This document shows positions 11,275-20,999 of a DNA stretch of 64,000 nt, in pieces. The notes beneath the pieces were generated by a model that ran no database searches, had not been told where the DNA came from, and saw only the letters and a program-made list of their open reading frames with translations. Within the stretch, counting starts at the first letter, position 1. Each line of letters opens with the position of its first letter. Source of the stretch: Penium margaritaceum (Eukaryota; Streptophyta; Zygnematophyceae; Desmidiales; Peniaceae); assembly GCA_023375785.1 (NCBI GenBank), contig SZWC01003624.1:63108-127107 (forward strand). The letters run 5' to 3'. The position numbers and the translations under genes were made by a program.

Positions 11275-13752
11275 ATGGCGCAGAAGGAGACGCAGCCCAT
11301 CCAGAAATATGCAGGTGGCCCTGGCTACGGGCTATGGAGGTGGCACTTCGAGTTGCACCTCGCGCATAAGGGGCTGCTGGAGGTCATGAAGGGAACGGAA
11401 GTCCTCGACGAAGCGACGGTCACGGAAGCGCAAAAAGAGGCCTTCGCAAAGAAGAACACGGAGGCGCTCATGTTGCTGGTGTTCGGGACGGCCGAGTCGC
11501 AGTGGGGATACTTCCAGGGCTGCAAGCTGGCAGCCGAAGCTTGGCAAAAACAATATGTGCCATCCATCAATCCAAGTCGCTGGCGAACAAAATCTTTGCC
11601 ATGAAGCGACTCCTGACAGTGAGAGTTGAGGAGGGAGATGATGTCATCACCGCCATGCAGCAGATCGAGTCGCTCGCCTCCCAGTGCAACAACGTGGGGT
11701 GGAAGATCGACACGCAGCTGCAGGCGATGGCCCTCCTCATGACCCTTCCTGACATTTGGAGCCCTCTCATTACAGTCTTGGGAGGATGGGCAGAGGACAA
11801 GCTCACCTATGGCGCGGTCACAGAGTACATCTGCAACGAGGTGCAGCGACGCAGCTGCGGGGAGTCCTCGTCGTCCTCATCAACCCTCATCACCAAAATG
11901 CGTGGTGGCGGAAGCGGGGCCAAGGGAGGTGGCGAACATGGCGGCGGCAAGAAGGGCGCCAAGAAGGGTGCGTGCCGTAACTGCGGCAAGAAGGGCCATT
12001 GGGCCCGTGAGTGCACCGAGGAGGCAAAGGCCGGCGGCAAGGACGCCAAAGGCAAGAAGGCACTCCTCAACGGCACTGAAAACCACTACCTCAAGAAGGC
12101 CAACCGGCGATGCCTTGACTCCGGAGCGCAGGAGCATACCCAGGTCGAGAAGGTCGGGTTCATCAACTACACCAAGTCCAGCAAATCCATGGTGGTCGCG
12201 AACGACAAGGTTGAGTCGGCAGCTGGCCAAGGAGACGTGGACGTAGAGGTGGTGGTTGGTGGAAAGCGGGTGCAGCGCGTCATCAAGGACGTGCAGCATG
12301 TACCCGGCTTGGCTGATATTCGAAGTGTTAACCGCCTGACTGACAAGGGGTACGAGGTGCTCTTCATGAGAAGAGGGGCAGTCGTGCGCAAGGACGGTGG
12401 TGGCGAGCCCGTGCTGGAGGCTAAGCGCAAGGGAGGCCTCTACATTGTGGAGACCAAGGTGATCCACGCGGCGACAGATTCAGCAGACTTGCAGGAACGC
12501 ACCGTGAACCTGGCCAAAGGAGGGGGAGCTGATCTGGAGCTCTGGCACCAACGACTGGGGCATTCCTCACTCGCAGTCGTGAAGGAGATGGCGAAGCGCG
12601 AGCTGGTACACGGCCTCGTCATCGACGGTACGGAAGAGGCGACAGAAGCAGCAAAGCACAAAAAGTGCGAGCCTTGCATTTTGGGCAAGGCGCGGCGCAA
12701 ACCGTTCAACGAGAACGTGAATCGCGCCTCGGACCTGTTGGAGGTCATGCACAGCGACGTGTGCGGACCATTCAAGACGAGAGCGGCGCACGTTACTTCG
12801 TCACCTTCATTGATGATTACAGCAGAAAAATCTTCGTGTACTTCATGAAGCGGAAAGGCGAGGTCCTGGACCTGCTGAAGGAGTATGTCGTCGCGGTGGA
12901 GAGGCAGATTGACCGGAAGGTCAGAGCGCTACGCAGTGACAACGGCGGAGAGTACGTGGGCTGTAGTGGGTGGATGAAACAACAAGGCATAAAATGGCAA
13001 CAAACTACGCTGTATTTGCCTCTCTCAAATGGCGTGGCGGAGCGGGCGAACCAGACGCTGCTGAACATGGTACGGACCATGTTGGTGGATGCGGAATTTC
13101 CGCGAAGCTTCTGGGCGGAAGCTGTGCGTACGGCGAGCTACACCATCAACCTCACACCTATAACGGTGTTGAAGGGGAGAAGCGGCTGGAAGACGCCGCA
13201 GGAGGTTTGGAGCGGGCACAAGCCAAGTGTGGCACACCTGACAGTGTTCGGGTGCAAGGCGCACGCGGTGGTGCAGGCTGCGCAAAGGCGTGACAGCAAG
13301 CTGGAGCCGCGGGCAAATTCGTATCTCTTCCTTGGCTATGAGAGCGCGCATAAGGCGTACCGGCTCTACGACATGCGTAAGGAGGAGGTAATCCGCAGCC
13401 AAGATGTTGAGTTTGACGAGCAGCAGAGCTACATCAGCAGCAACGACGTGGGCGTGGTGGACTCTCCAAAGACGGGGGAGTGGTTCCAGCTCCTTAACTA
13501 CGAGAAGGAGCCGGCGAACGCCGAAGTTGAGGATGCGGCATAAGAGCGCGAAGGTGCACCAGCGGTGGCAGCCGACGCGGAGGACTCTGATGACGATCAA
13601 GCTGATGAGGAGATCCACCGGAAGGATCCGGCGGATGAGGCACCGAGGGTGCCAAGGCGCGCACTCCCGGCAAAGTGTGCATCGGGCGTCAGTGGAAAAT
13701 CCACCGGACGCGTCGGTCGTTCAGGCGATGTTTCGCCAGAGCCAGAGAGATT
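11275..13752 (+). pseudogene. A1 gag-protease-integrase (frameshifted)
   Basis: The likely start is ATG at 11275 (MAQKETQPIQKYAGG). Gag contains a GLWRWHFELHL-type core. A frameshift near 11552 moves the frame to one ending at 12848. The CCHC knuckle CRNCGKKGHWAREC is at 11973-12013 and the protease site DSGA at 12117-12128. The integrase zinc domain (LWHQRLGH...CEPC) lies near 12540-12675. A second frameshift near 12783 leads to the integrase core (FVTFIDDYSRK, LRSDNGGEY, NGVAERANQT), ending in a TAA at 13543. The same frame then continues as an acidic linker to the F1 insertion. All catalytic motifs are present, so disablement is recent. Confidence 0.9.
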
Positions 13753-14431
13753 TGTTCTTCTTCTATGCCCCATGGCCACTGCTATGGCTTGACGGACACC
13801 TCACCAGTCCGCCAATTGGCGCATCCACTGACCGCCAAGTGGCGCACTCTTCTCATGCATGGAGGAATTTCTAAGAAACTCCCCCCCTGTGCAGGAAGGT
13901 AAAAAAAAACTTCTTGCGCACATCAAGGCTCGATCGCAGGAGCTGTTGTCCCTAAGTCCAACATGCTATCCGTTGCGCTACACTTCTGGTGTCTCGCTTG
14001 GACTTGCACCACGAACAAGGTTTGGGGGACGTACTCCAAGGGAGCAATACATGGAGTGACCACCCCAAAAGTGCCACTACCCACACACCTTAGAAGCCAG
14101 GCCTAGGACTATATGTACCAGGCTCATTCCTCATTCTAATTACACAATCTGGCCTTAGATGCTCCTCACAGAGTTGTCCAACTATGGAACAGTATAAAGA
14201 AGGCACTGGTTGGTCTAAGCCCCAGGAGTTAGTCTTTGACTAGCACCTCGCGCGAAAGTGACCAAGTGTTAAGTGGACACAGTTGCTAGCAAGTGATTGC
14301 CTAGAAACTGCTCAGTGTGGAACCGTGATCCTGAGGGTGATATCTTCTCCTAGCTGAAATGCTAGGAGCGGACGGCAGGCGCTATTGTGTCGGCCCTGTT
14401 TTCTAGTCCGTTTGCCTCAGGCCGGTCGAGT
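13753..14431 (+). repeat. F1 5' LTR, internal block inverted
   Basis: The first 46 bases and the part from about 14051 onward match the 3' LTR in the same orientation. The stretch 13799-14046 instead matches 16318-16567 as its reverse complement. A TATAAAG at 14193-14199 is a candidate Pol II promoter (TACAAAG in the 3' LTR). The end is placed by alignment with the 3' LTR (GGCCGGTYGA). Confidence 0.88.
13908..13990 (-). other. tRNA-like block in F1 5' LTR, inverted
   Basis: This is the reverse complement of the tRNA-like block at 16380-16450. Read on the minus strand it has the A-box-like TAGCGCAACGGA and a TTGGACTTAGGG anticodon-arm-like segment. It lies opposite to the sense of the element. 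Confidence 0.7.
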
Positions 14432-16159
14432 GGTTGGTGCTGCTGGAGTCAGGAGATCAAGCTCCCGAAAACAGGCAAATGGTGCCAGTACAGCAGGCTG
14501 TGAAGAACAGTGGTGTGGCACGGAGAGCGGCTGCGCAGGCTGACGCAGCGGCAAGTTCCGACACTGAGTCGGAGACGTCCGAGGCCTCTGAAAACAGCTC
14601 AGAGGCCAGTGGCTCTTCAAAAGAAGAAAANGAAGGAGGCGGTGGACAGCGAGCTCGCGTCCATCGAAGAAAATGGCACATGGGTGCAGGTGGACACACC
14701 CGCTAACGCTCACGTGGTGGGCTCAAAGTGGGTGCTCAGGTTGAAGCGGAAGCAAGATGTTAGCATCGACAAGTACAAGGCAAGAGTCGTGGCGAAACGA
14801 TTCTCACAGCGCGCAGGGTCTGAGTACGATGAGACCTTCGCACCGGTTGTCACGTTTGCCTCAATCAGGTCCTTGCTTGCCGTCGCTGCCGCCAAAGACC
14901 TTGAGATCCACCAGATGGATGTGAAGATAGCTTTCCTTTATGGGAAGCTCGACAAGGAGGTGCTAATGGAGGTACCTGAAGGTGTCAAAGCACCCGAGGG
15001 TAAGGTTTGCAAGCTGGTGAAGGCGTTGTATGGGCTGAAACAGGCCCCACGGATCTGGTACAAGGAGATGGACAGCTTCATGGCTGAGATCGCCTTTTCA
15101 CATTGCAAGAATGACCCCAGCGTCTATGTGCGGGAGGACAAACGTGGCTTGTTGCTCGTGGCGTTGTACGTGGAAAATCTCATCATGTGTTCTTCCTCGC
15201 AGGAGGCCCTTACGGACTTCAAGAAAAATTTGGCCAGCAAGTTTAAGATGAAGGATATGGGACCTCTCGAGTACTACCTCGGGATTGCTGTTCACCGCAA
15301 CTGCAAAGCAGGCACCATCGAGCTCAACCAGACCAAGTACATCATGGACGTCTTGAAGCGCTACAACATGGAGGACTGCAAACCCGTCAGCACGCCCATG
15401 CCCTCCGACTGCAAGCTCTCCTCCTCCATGTCACCAAGCAACGAGGCAGACCGGCGGGAGATGCAAAACATTCCATACCAGTCTGCCGTTGGGAGCCTCA
15501 TGTATGCGATGGTGGGAACGCAACCTGACATTGCTTATGCAGTGGGTCAGGTGAGCACGTTTGTGGCCAACCCTGGGCCAGAACATTGGCAAGTGGTGAA
15601 GCGGATTTTTCGCTACCTCAAAAAGACTCGGCACGTTGGACTTCGGTTTGGAGGTTTAGAAGGATCAGACTTGCTGCGACTGACATGCTACACTGACGCG
15701 GACTGGGGAGGACGGATTGATGACAGGAAGTCAACCTCAGGGTTTGTCTGTCTTCTCAACGGTGGTGCGGTCTCGTGGGCAAGCAGGAAGCAGGACTGCG
15801 TCTCACTTTCTACTGCTGAGGCAGAGTACATTGCACTCTCCGAAGTGTGCAAGGAAACACAGTGGCTTCGCAGTTTGCTCGATGAGATCAAAGCACCACA
15901 AGAGGAAGCAACCATCATCCGCATCGACAACCAAAGTGCCATCGCTATGGCAGAGGATGACATGATCTCCCGGCGTACAAAGCACATTGATATTCGGTAC
16001 CACTACTCACGTGACCTAGTCGCCAAGGGTGTCGTGGAACTGGAGCACGTCGCAACCAAGAAAATGCTTGCGCACTTCTTGACAAAGCCGCTAGACAGCG
16101 AATTGCATGTTGTAGGTGCTCGAGGAGTCGGCATGTTGGATGCAAGACATGAGGACTAA
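14432..16159 (+). CDS. F1 RT/RNase H frame (catalytic site altered)
   Basis: After the single N at 14631 the frame is open to the stop at 16159. It carries copia RT (NGTWVQVDTP, VGSKWVLRLK, EIHQMDVKIAFLYGK, YGLKQAPRIWYKEM). It then carries the connection (PYQSAVGSLMYAM...QPDIAYAVGQVS) and RNase H (CYTDADWGG, STSGFV, AEAEYIALSE, KHIDIRYHYSRD). The palm box at 15167-15181 reads YVENL in place of YVDDL, so both catalytic aspartates are replaced and activity is unlikely despite the open frame. Upstream, 14434-14630 codes in another frame for the Ser/Glu-rich linker, with the N at the join. No start codon for independent translation is convincing. Confidence 0.85.
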
Positions 16160-16246
16160 AGATCAAGAAAATTGACATGCACAAACACAACCTAGAGCTA
16201 CAGGTTCATGCCGAAGAAAACTACCACAGCAGGTGGCCTAAGGTGC

Positions 16247-16257
16247 AAGGGAGAGAT
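16247..16257 (+). promoter_or_regulatory. F1 polypurine tract
   Basis: A purine run AAGGGAGAGAT directly precedes the 3' LTR start TGTTGTTC, the expected position of the plus-strand primer. Confidence 0.75.
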
Positions 16258-16951
16258 TGTTGTTCTTCTATGCCCTATGGCCACTGCTATGGCTTGACGG
16301 ACAGGTTGGGCATGCACTGCTCCCTTGGAGTAAGTCCCCCAAACCTTGTTCGTGGTGCAAGTCCAAGAGAGACACCAGAAGTGTAGCGCAACGGATAGCA
16401 TGTTGGACTTAGGGACAACAGGTCCTGCGATCAAGCCTTGATGTGCGCAAGAAGTTTTTTTTTTACCTTCCTGCACAGGGGGGGAGTTTCTTAGACATTC
16501 CTCCATGCATGAGAAGAGTGCGCCACTTGGCGGTCAGTGGATGCGCCAATTGGCGGACTTGTGAGGTGGTGTGGAGTGACCACCCCAAAAGTGCCACTAC
16601 CCACACACCTTAGAAGCTAGGCCTAGGACTATATGTACCAGGCTCATTCCTCATTCTAATTACACAATCTAGCCTTAGATGCTCCTCACAGAGTTGTCCA
16701 ACTAAGGAACAGTACAAAGAAGGCACTGGTTGGTCTAAGCCCCAGGAGTTAGTCTTTGACTAGCATCTCGCACGAAAGTGACCAAGTGTTAAGTGGACAC
16801 AGTTGCTAGCAAGTGATTGCCTAGGAACTGCTCAGTGTGGAACCGTGATCCTGAGGGTGATATCTTCTCCTAGCTGAAATGCTAGGAGCGGACGGCAGGT
16901 GCTATTGTGTCGGCCCTGTTTTCTAGTCCGTTTGCCTCAGGCCGGTTGACA
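16258..16951 (+). repeat. F1 3' LTR
   Basis: It starts TGTTGTTCTTC and ends CCGGTTGACA. The segment GGGCATGCACTGCTC...GGAGTAAGTCCCCC resembles the same position in family B LTRs in the same sense, so this LTR, not the 5' one, carries the ancestral orientation of the inverted block. Confidence 0.9.
16380..16450 (+). other. tRNA-like block in F1 3' LTR
   Basis: TAGCGCAACGGATAGC (A-box position) is followed by TTGGACTTAGGG and CCTGCGATCAAGCC (B-box position). The order and wording resemble a tRNA-Arg-type gene (GGCGCAATGGATAGC...TTGGACTT). Acceptor and anticodon stems do not pair well, so it is tRNA-derived sequence and not a tRNA gene. Confidence 0.7.
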
Positions 16952-18737
16952 AGATCCTCGGGGAGCCGTCCGGTCGATGATTCACCGGAGTGTGCTGAGT
17001 CGGAGGGATCGCAGCAGAGCAACGATGCGCCACCAAAACTACTACGCCACAGCAAGAGGCAGCGAAAAGCGGGGAAGCGCTTTGACGTAAGCACCTGTCG
17101 ATGGATTGGCATGACGCGGTGCATGCTGGCTGCATCAACGGAGCCGACTACGGTGCAAGAGGCGCTTGCACGGCCCGAAGGGGATCAATGGGACGCAGCC
17201 ATCAAATCGGAGCTGGCATCCATCACGGAAAATGATACGTGGGAGCTGGTTGACAGGCCGAAAGATGCCAAGGTCATCGGCTCAAAGTGGGTCTTTAAGA
17301 CCAAGTTCACAAAGGAAGGTGTGGTTGACAAATACAAGGCGCGGCTGGTGGCGAAGGGTTACGCACAGCGTAAGGGGGAGCACTACGATGAGACGTTTGT
17401 TCCCGTTGCCAATTTCACAAGCATCCGGGCGATCCTTGCGGTGGCGGCTGCGAAGGACATGGAGCTCCACCAAATGGACGTAAAGACGGCCTTCCTCAAT
17501 GGCATCATAGACAAAGAGATCTACATGGAGGTGCCAGAGGGGGTGGAGGCACAGGAGGGCAAGGTGTGTAAGCTACGGAAGTCCTTGTACGGGCTAAAAC
17601 AATCGCCCAGATGCTGGTACCAACAGATGGACAACTTCATGGCACAACTCGGCTTCAAGCGTTGTGAGGCGGATCACAGCGTGTACGTGCGGCACAAAAA
17701 ACAGCTCCATCAGATTGTTGCACTCTACGTGGACGACCTGATTGTGTGCTTGACGGATTTGCCGAGCCTACAACAGCTGAAAGAGCAGCTGAGCAGCAGA
17801 TTCCACATGTCGGACATGGGGGAGCTGGAGTACTACCTCGGGGTGAGCATTACGCGGAACCGGAGGGCGCGCACGCTTGAGCTGGGACAGGCCAAATACG
17901 TGGCCGAGGTGTTGAAGCGGTATGGCATGGAAGACTGCAAACCAGTTGGCAGTCCAGTCTCCACAACCTGTGAACTGAGTGCGGCAATGGCGCCGCAGAC
18001 AAAAGAAGAGCGGGAGGATATGGCAGGGGTGCCCTACCAATCGGCGGTGGGCAGCCTCGTGTACGCCATGGTGGCGACTCGACCAGACCTGGCCTACGGG
18101 GTGGGCCAAGTGAGCAGGTACGTGGCCGATCCAGGGCCACTACACTGGCAGGCGGTGAAGCGCATCCTCCGCTACCTTCAGGCGACGCGGCATGCGCGCT
18201 TGAGGTTCGACGGCAAGGGGCGGGCGGACCCCTTGCATTTGGTCTGCTACATGGACGCAGACTACGCTGGCAATGTGGACAAGCGAAAGTCCACATCCGG
18301 CTACGTGTTCTTCCTTGCTGGTGCAGCGGTCTCGTGGTGCAGCAGAAAGCAGGACTGCGTTGCCACCTCCACAGTGGAAGCAGAGTATATTGGGCTAGCC
18401 GAGGCGGTCAAGGAGGTGGTGTGGCTCCGCACGTTGCTGGGGGAGCTGGGCGTGCCGCAAGAAGGAGCCTACGGTGTTGCAAGAGGACAACACCGGCTCA
18501 ATCTCGCTGACCAACAATCCGATGCAGCACAGGAGCACAAAGCACATCGACGTGCGTTACCACTACGCATGGGACATGGTTGAAAAGGGGCAGGTGGTGC
18601 TGCAGCATTGCAGCACGCACAACATGCTTACGGATCGCTTTACCAAAGCGCAACCCGTCGACCGGCACACATTGAGTGAGGCCGGGCTTGGGATGACCAG
18701 CTATGATGGGCTGGGGGGCGCAGCGGAAGATGAGTGA
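16952..18737 (+). pseudogene. A1 RT/RNase H (one frameshift)
   Basis: This is the second half of the A1 polyprotein, resuming after F1. An acidic linker leads into RT with NDTWELVDRP, VIGSKWVFKTKF and ELHQMDVKTAFLNG. The intact palm motif YVDDLIV is at 17726-17746. The connection (PYQSAVGSLVYAMVATRPDLAYGVGQVS) and RNase H (CYMDADYAG, STSGYV, VEAEYIGLAE) follow. A frameshift near 18470 moves the frame to one ending at 18737 (KHIDVRYHYAWD...). It is otherwise complete. Confidence 0.92.
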
Positions 18738-18769
18738 GAGCAAGCAGGAGCACCGGGTATGGCAGGTGC

Positions 18770-18780
18770 AAGGGGGAGAA
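18770..18780 (+). promoter_or_regulatory. A1 polypurine tract
   Basis: AAGGGGGAGAA directly abuts the 3' LTR start TGTTGAATGG and is a textbook plus-strand primer site. Confidence 0.88.
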
Positions 18781-19766
18781 TGTTGAATGGTTGCCCCTCT
18801 GCATGCCCAAGTGCGGCGCCGGGAGGCGCCGACGAGCCGCCAGAGAGAGGAAAATCCTCGTCGACGAATCTGGCGACTCGAGGATTGCTCAGATCCTAAA
18901 ATGAAGGATTGCCCCTGAAATGTGATGAGTTGTTGAATCCGGTGGAAGTTGTTTCACCGCAATCGGACTAGTAACGAGGAAGATATGGGCTTCCAAAGTT
19001 GGGGTGTGCGCGGCGGTTCTGGGAGCCGCCCGCGGTTCGACTTCCGATGAATAATTGACCGGAACGAGTAACAAAATGCCATCTGGGGATTTTGCTCCGA
19101 AAGATCTGCCGAGGCGTCCAGTGGATGATCCGCCGGATTTCAGGAGTGCAGTTTGTTGCTGAGGGACTTAGCCAAAATCCTGGCTCGGAGTCCGGAACTC
19201 AGTAGTACAGTTTGTTACTCGGGGACTTCGTCACAATTCCGACTCCAGGTTCGCGAACAGGTTTCCACCCACATCCAACCCCATCACCAAACTCGATGAT
19301 TAACTCATCAAAACAGACCCCAAAGGCGCAAGGGGCGCCACCACTATGCGTAGGGACATCTGCGCCTCCGGAATGGCGTTTTGATGGGTCCTTGATGTGT
19401 GAAGGCGCCTCGGCGGGCGACGTGGTGCGCGCCACCGAGTGAGCGGCTGGTTTGGGGTGCTGCGCTTTGACTGACGTAGCGGGAGCTACGGTTATCTGAA
19501 TTGCGCACGGTCTAATGCGTTGGAGAGCTCATGACTAGCCCCACAAATGTTCAGATCATGTCCATGTTCAAAAACTAATGGAAAATCGCATTATTCCCTT
19601 CGCAAAAGTGACTGTCTCACAAATGCCTTCAACTCCCAGAAACATAGCGTGAGGCGACCAGAAAGCTCACGCTTAGACTCAGAACCTGCACAAAAGAAGC
19701 CGTGAACACCAAGTAGACCCGTCGGGCACGTTGGAACTGCTTCCATCCGGGGGCCGTTTTCTGACA
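18781..19766 (+). repeat. A1 3' LTR
   Basis: It aligns along its whole length with the 5' LTR at 10163-11149, with scattered substitutions. It is followed by the GGTTG target duplication at 19767-19771. Confidence 0.95.
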
Positions 19767-20160
19767 GGTTGTTCTTCATTCATGTCACTAATGTCTCTCG
19801 GAAAAGCAGAGGGCAAGGTTGCACCATGTGCAGCTTGATTGAAGCTGAGTTTTTTGCCTTGGGTACCGTCGTTTGAGAGAGCATATGCTTGTTCCATATC
19901 ATGCAGCAATTGTGCCACTCCATCCACTGCATCAAGCTTCACTGTGACAATGACAGCGCACATTGCGTCGTTGAGTACAATGGCATGCATCAAAATCACA
20001 CAAAGAGCATCATCAGCTAGCACCAGTTTGTGCACAAACGCATTACGTGTGGTGATGTGCCCTTACCTGGTGTTGACATGCGGCAGTAGCGTGTTGAATT
20101 TCTCACCAAGGTACTCTACTGTGGAAATTTCAACAATAGGTTACATTTTGTTGGTCTTTT
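19767..20160 (+). pseudogene. RNase H end of G, resumed after A1
   Basis: Downstream of the right GGTTG copy the sequence continues the G RNase H. It contains LIEAEFFALGTV-like wording near 19825-19860, KLHCDNDSAHCV near 19935-19970 and VEFLTKVLYCG near 20090-20125. Several stops interrupt it. It shows that A1 landed inside the RNase H of an already existing element. Confidence 0.75.
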
Positions 20161-20260
20161 TCCCTCTTTGGTGATCCCTATTTATGTGTGCCTACCATTG
20201 TGGTATCTGTCCTTTCTTTTGTGGCTCCTTGTCACCTTATGGCTATGTCACATGTGTTGG

Positions 20261-20310
20261 TATTGGTGTTCAAGTGCCAACCTACCAATACACTGGTTTT
20301 TTTCCACTTG

Positions 20311-20382
<72 letters not shown>

Positions 20383-20968
20383 CACGCACACACATACATC
20401 TATGCAGGAGAGTAATTGAACATGGATGCCGTTCAAACCAAGTGGCACGCTGTACAAATGGCACACTCAGTTCCACGGAGTTCTTGCCAGCTGTACTCTT
20501 GTTGCCTTAGCGACTTGGATAGCATAGGGCTTATGACAATGGGCCAGTAAGAAGCTCCATGAAAACCTCTCATATGGAATACTATTGCAAAACACCTTAT
20601 TTAGTGGCATGCCCACATACACTTTATGATGATGTGGATTGTCTTGCATGCGTGGCTGGTTTTGTGGTTGTTGTAGGTTAGTTGCGGGATGCTGATCCTG
20701 CTGGGGTCCTGCTGCCATTTTTTTCCGACAGCTGCTCTCAGATTATTTCCAAAGAGGTCTAGCTTGACCCCAGGGGTGGTAGCAGCCACACCTCATACGC
20801 GATGCACAAGGTGGGGCTTGCTCACCATGCTAAGGCCTTCCTCCACCCAGCCACTCAACACTCTTGTTTCACGTTTCTAAGCGAGCTTGCAAAAAATCCA
20901 TTGTGTCTCCCTCTCTCCCTATTTCTCCCTCGCGTGTTCTTTTTTTCTCACATAGTTCTACTAACTAC
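20261..20968 (+). repeat. LTR shared by G (3') and H (5')
   Basis: The segment matches 53522-54540 across both ends (TRTTGGTGTTCAAGTG near the start, TAGTTCWACTAACTA at the end). Both copies hold a (CA)n tract about 55 bases from the start. Here the tract occupies about 20315-20389. The first dinucleotide has mutated to TA. Confidence 0.82.
20315..20389. repeat. (CA)n microsatellite inside LTR
   Basis: An uninterrupted CA run ends in TGCACGCACACAC. It lies at the same relative place in the H 3' LTR, so it is an element-borne microsatellite rather than an independent one. Confidence 0.95.
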
Positions 20969-20980
20969 TGATATCAGAGC
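20969..20980 (+). promoter_or_regulatory. H primer-binding site (tRNA-iMet 3' end)
   Basis: TGATATCAGAGC differs at one base from TGGTATCAGAGC, the common plant copia site complementary to the 3' end of initiator tRNA-Met. It follows the LTR directly. Confidence 0.8.
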
Positions 20981-20999
20981 AATGTGAGGGAAGAGCTCG

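Larger units (their letters stand above)
13753..16951 (+). mobile_element. Non-autonomous copia element F1 in A1
   Basis: Two LTRs (679 and 694 bp, starting TGTT) flank an internal region that begins directly in an acidic integrase-RT linker. The primer site, gag, protease and integrase are absent, while RT/RNase H is open. The flanks are AGATT (13748-13752) and AGATC (16952-16956), a one-mismatch target duplication. Setting F1 aside restores the A1 linker frame. A 250-bp block is inverted between the two LTRs. Confidence 0.9.
10163..19766 (+). mobile_element. Ty1/copia element A1, nearly intact, hosts F1
   Basis: This is a full LTR retrotransposon with two LTRs of about 987 and 986 bp (TGTTGAAT...TTCTGACA). 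It also has an internal-tRNA primer site, gag-protease-integrase, RT-RNase H, a polypurine tract and a perfect 5-bp target duplication GGTTG. The coding part is split by F1 at 13753-16951; the linker frame continues across that site once F1 is set aside. Only a few frameshifts and one stop disable it, and the LTRs differ by only a few percent by eye, so it is among the younger insertions here. Confidence 0.95.
6850..20968 (+). mobile_element. Old copia element G, split by A1
   Basis: Protease, pre-integrase, integrase, linker, RT and RNase H remnants lie in order on the plus strand. RNase H is interrupted at 10162 by A1 and resumes at 19772. Removing A1 and one copy of its GGTTG duplication makes the tract continuous. 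The element runs into the LTR at 20261-20968, which is also followed by a primer-binding site and serves as the left LTR of H. No 5' LTR or gag for G was found. It belongs to the same clade as H and the remnant at 1503. Confidence 0.75.

Noticed and set aside
16380-16450. Functional tRNA-Arg gene
   Set aside because: Only the D-arm and part of the anticodon arm resemble tRNA-Arg; stems are broken.
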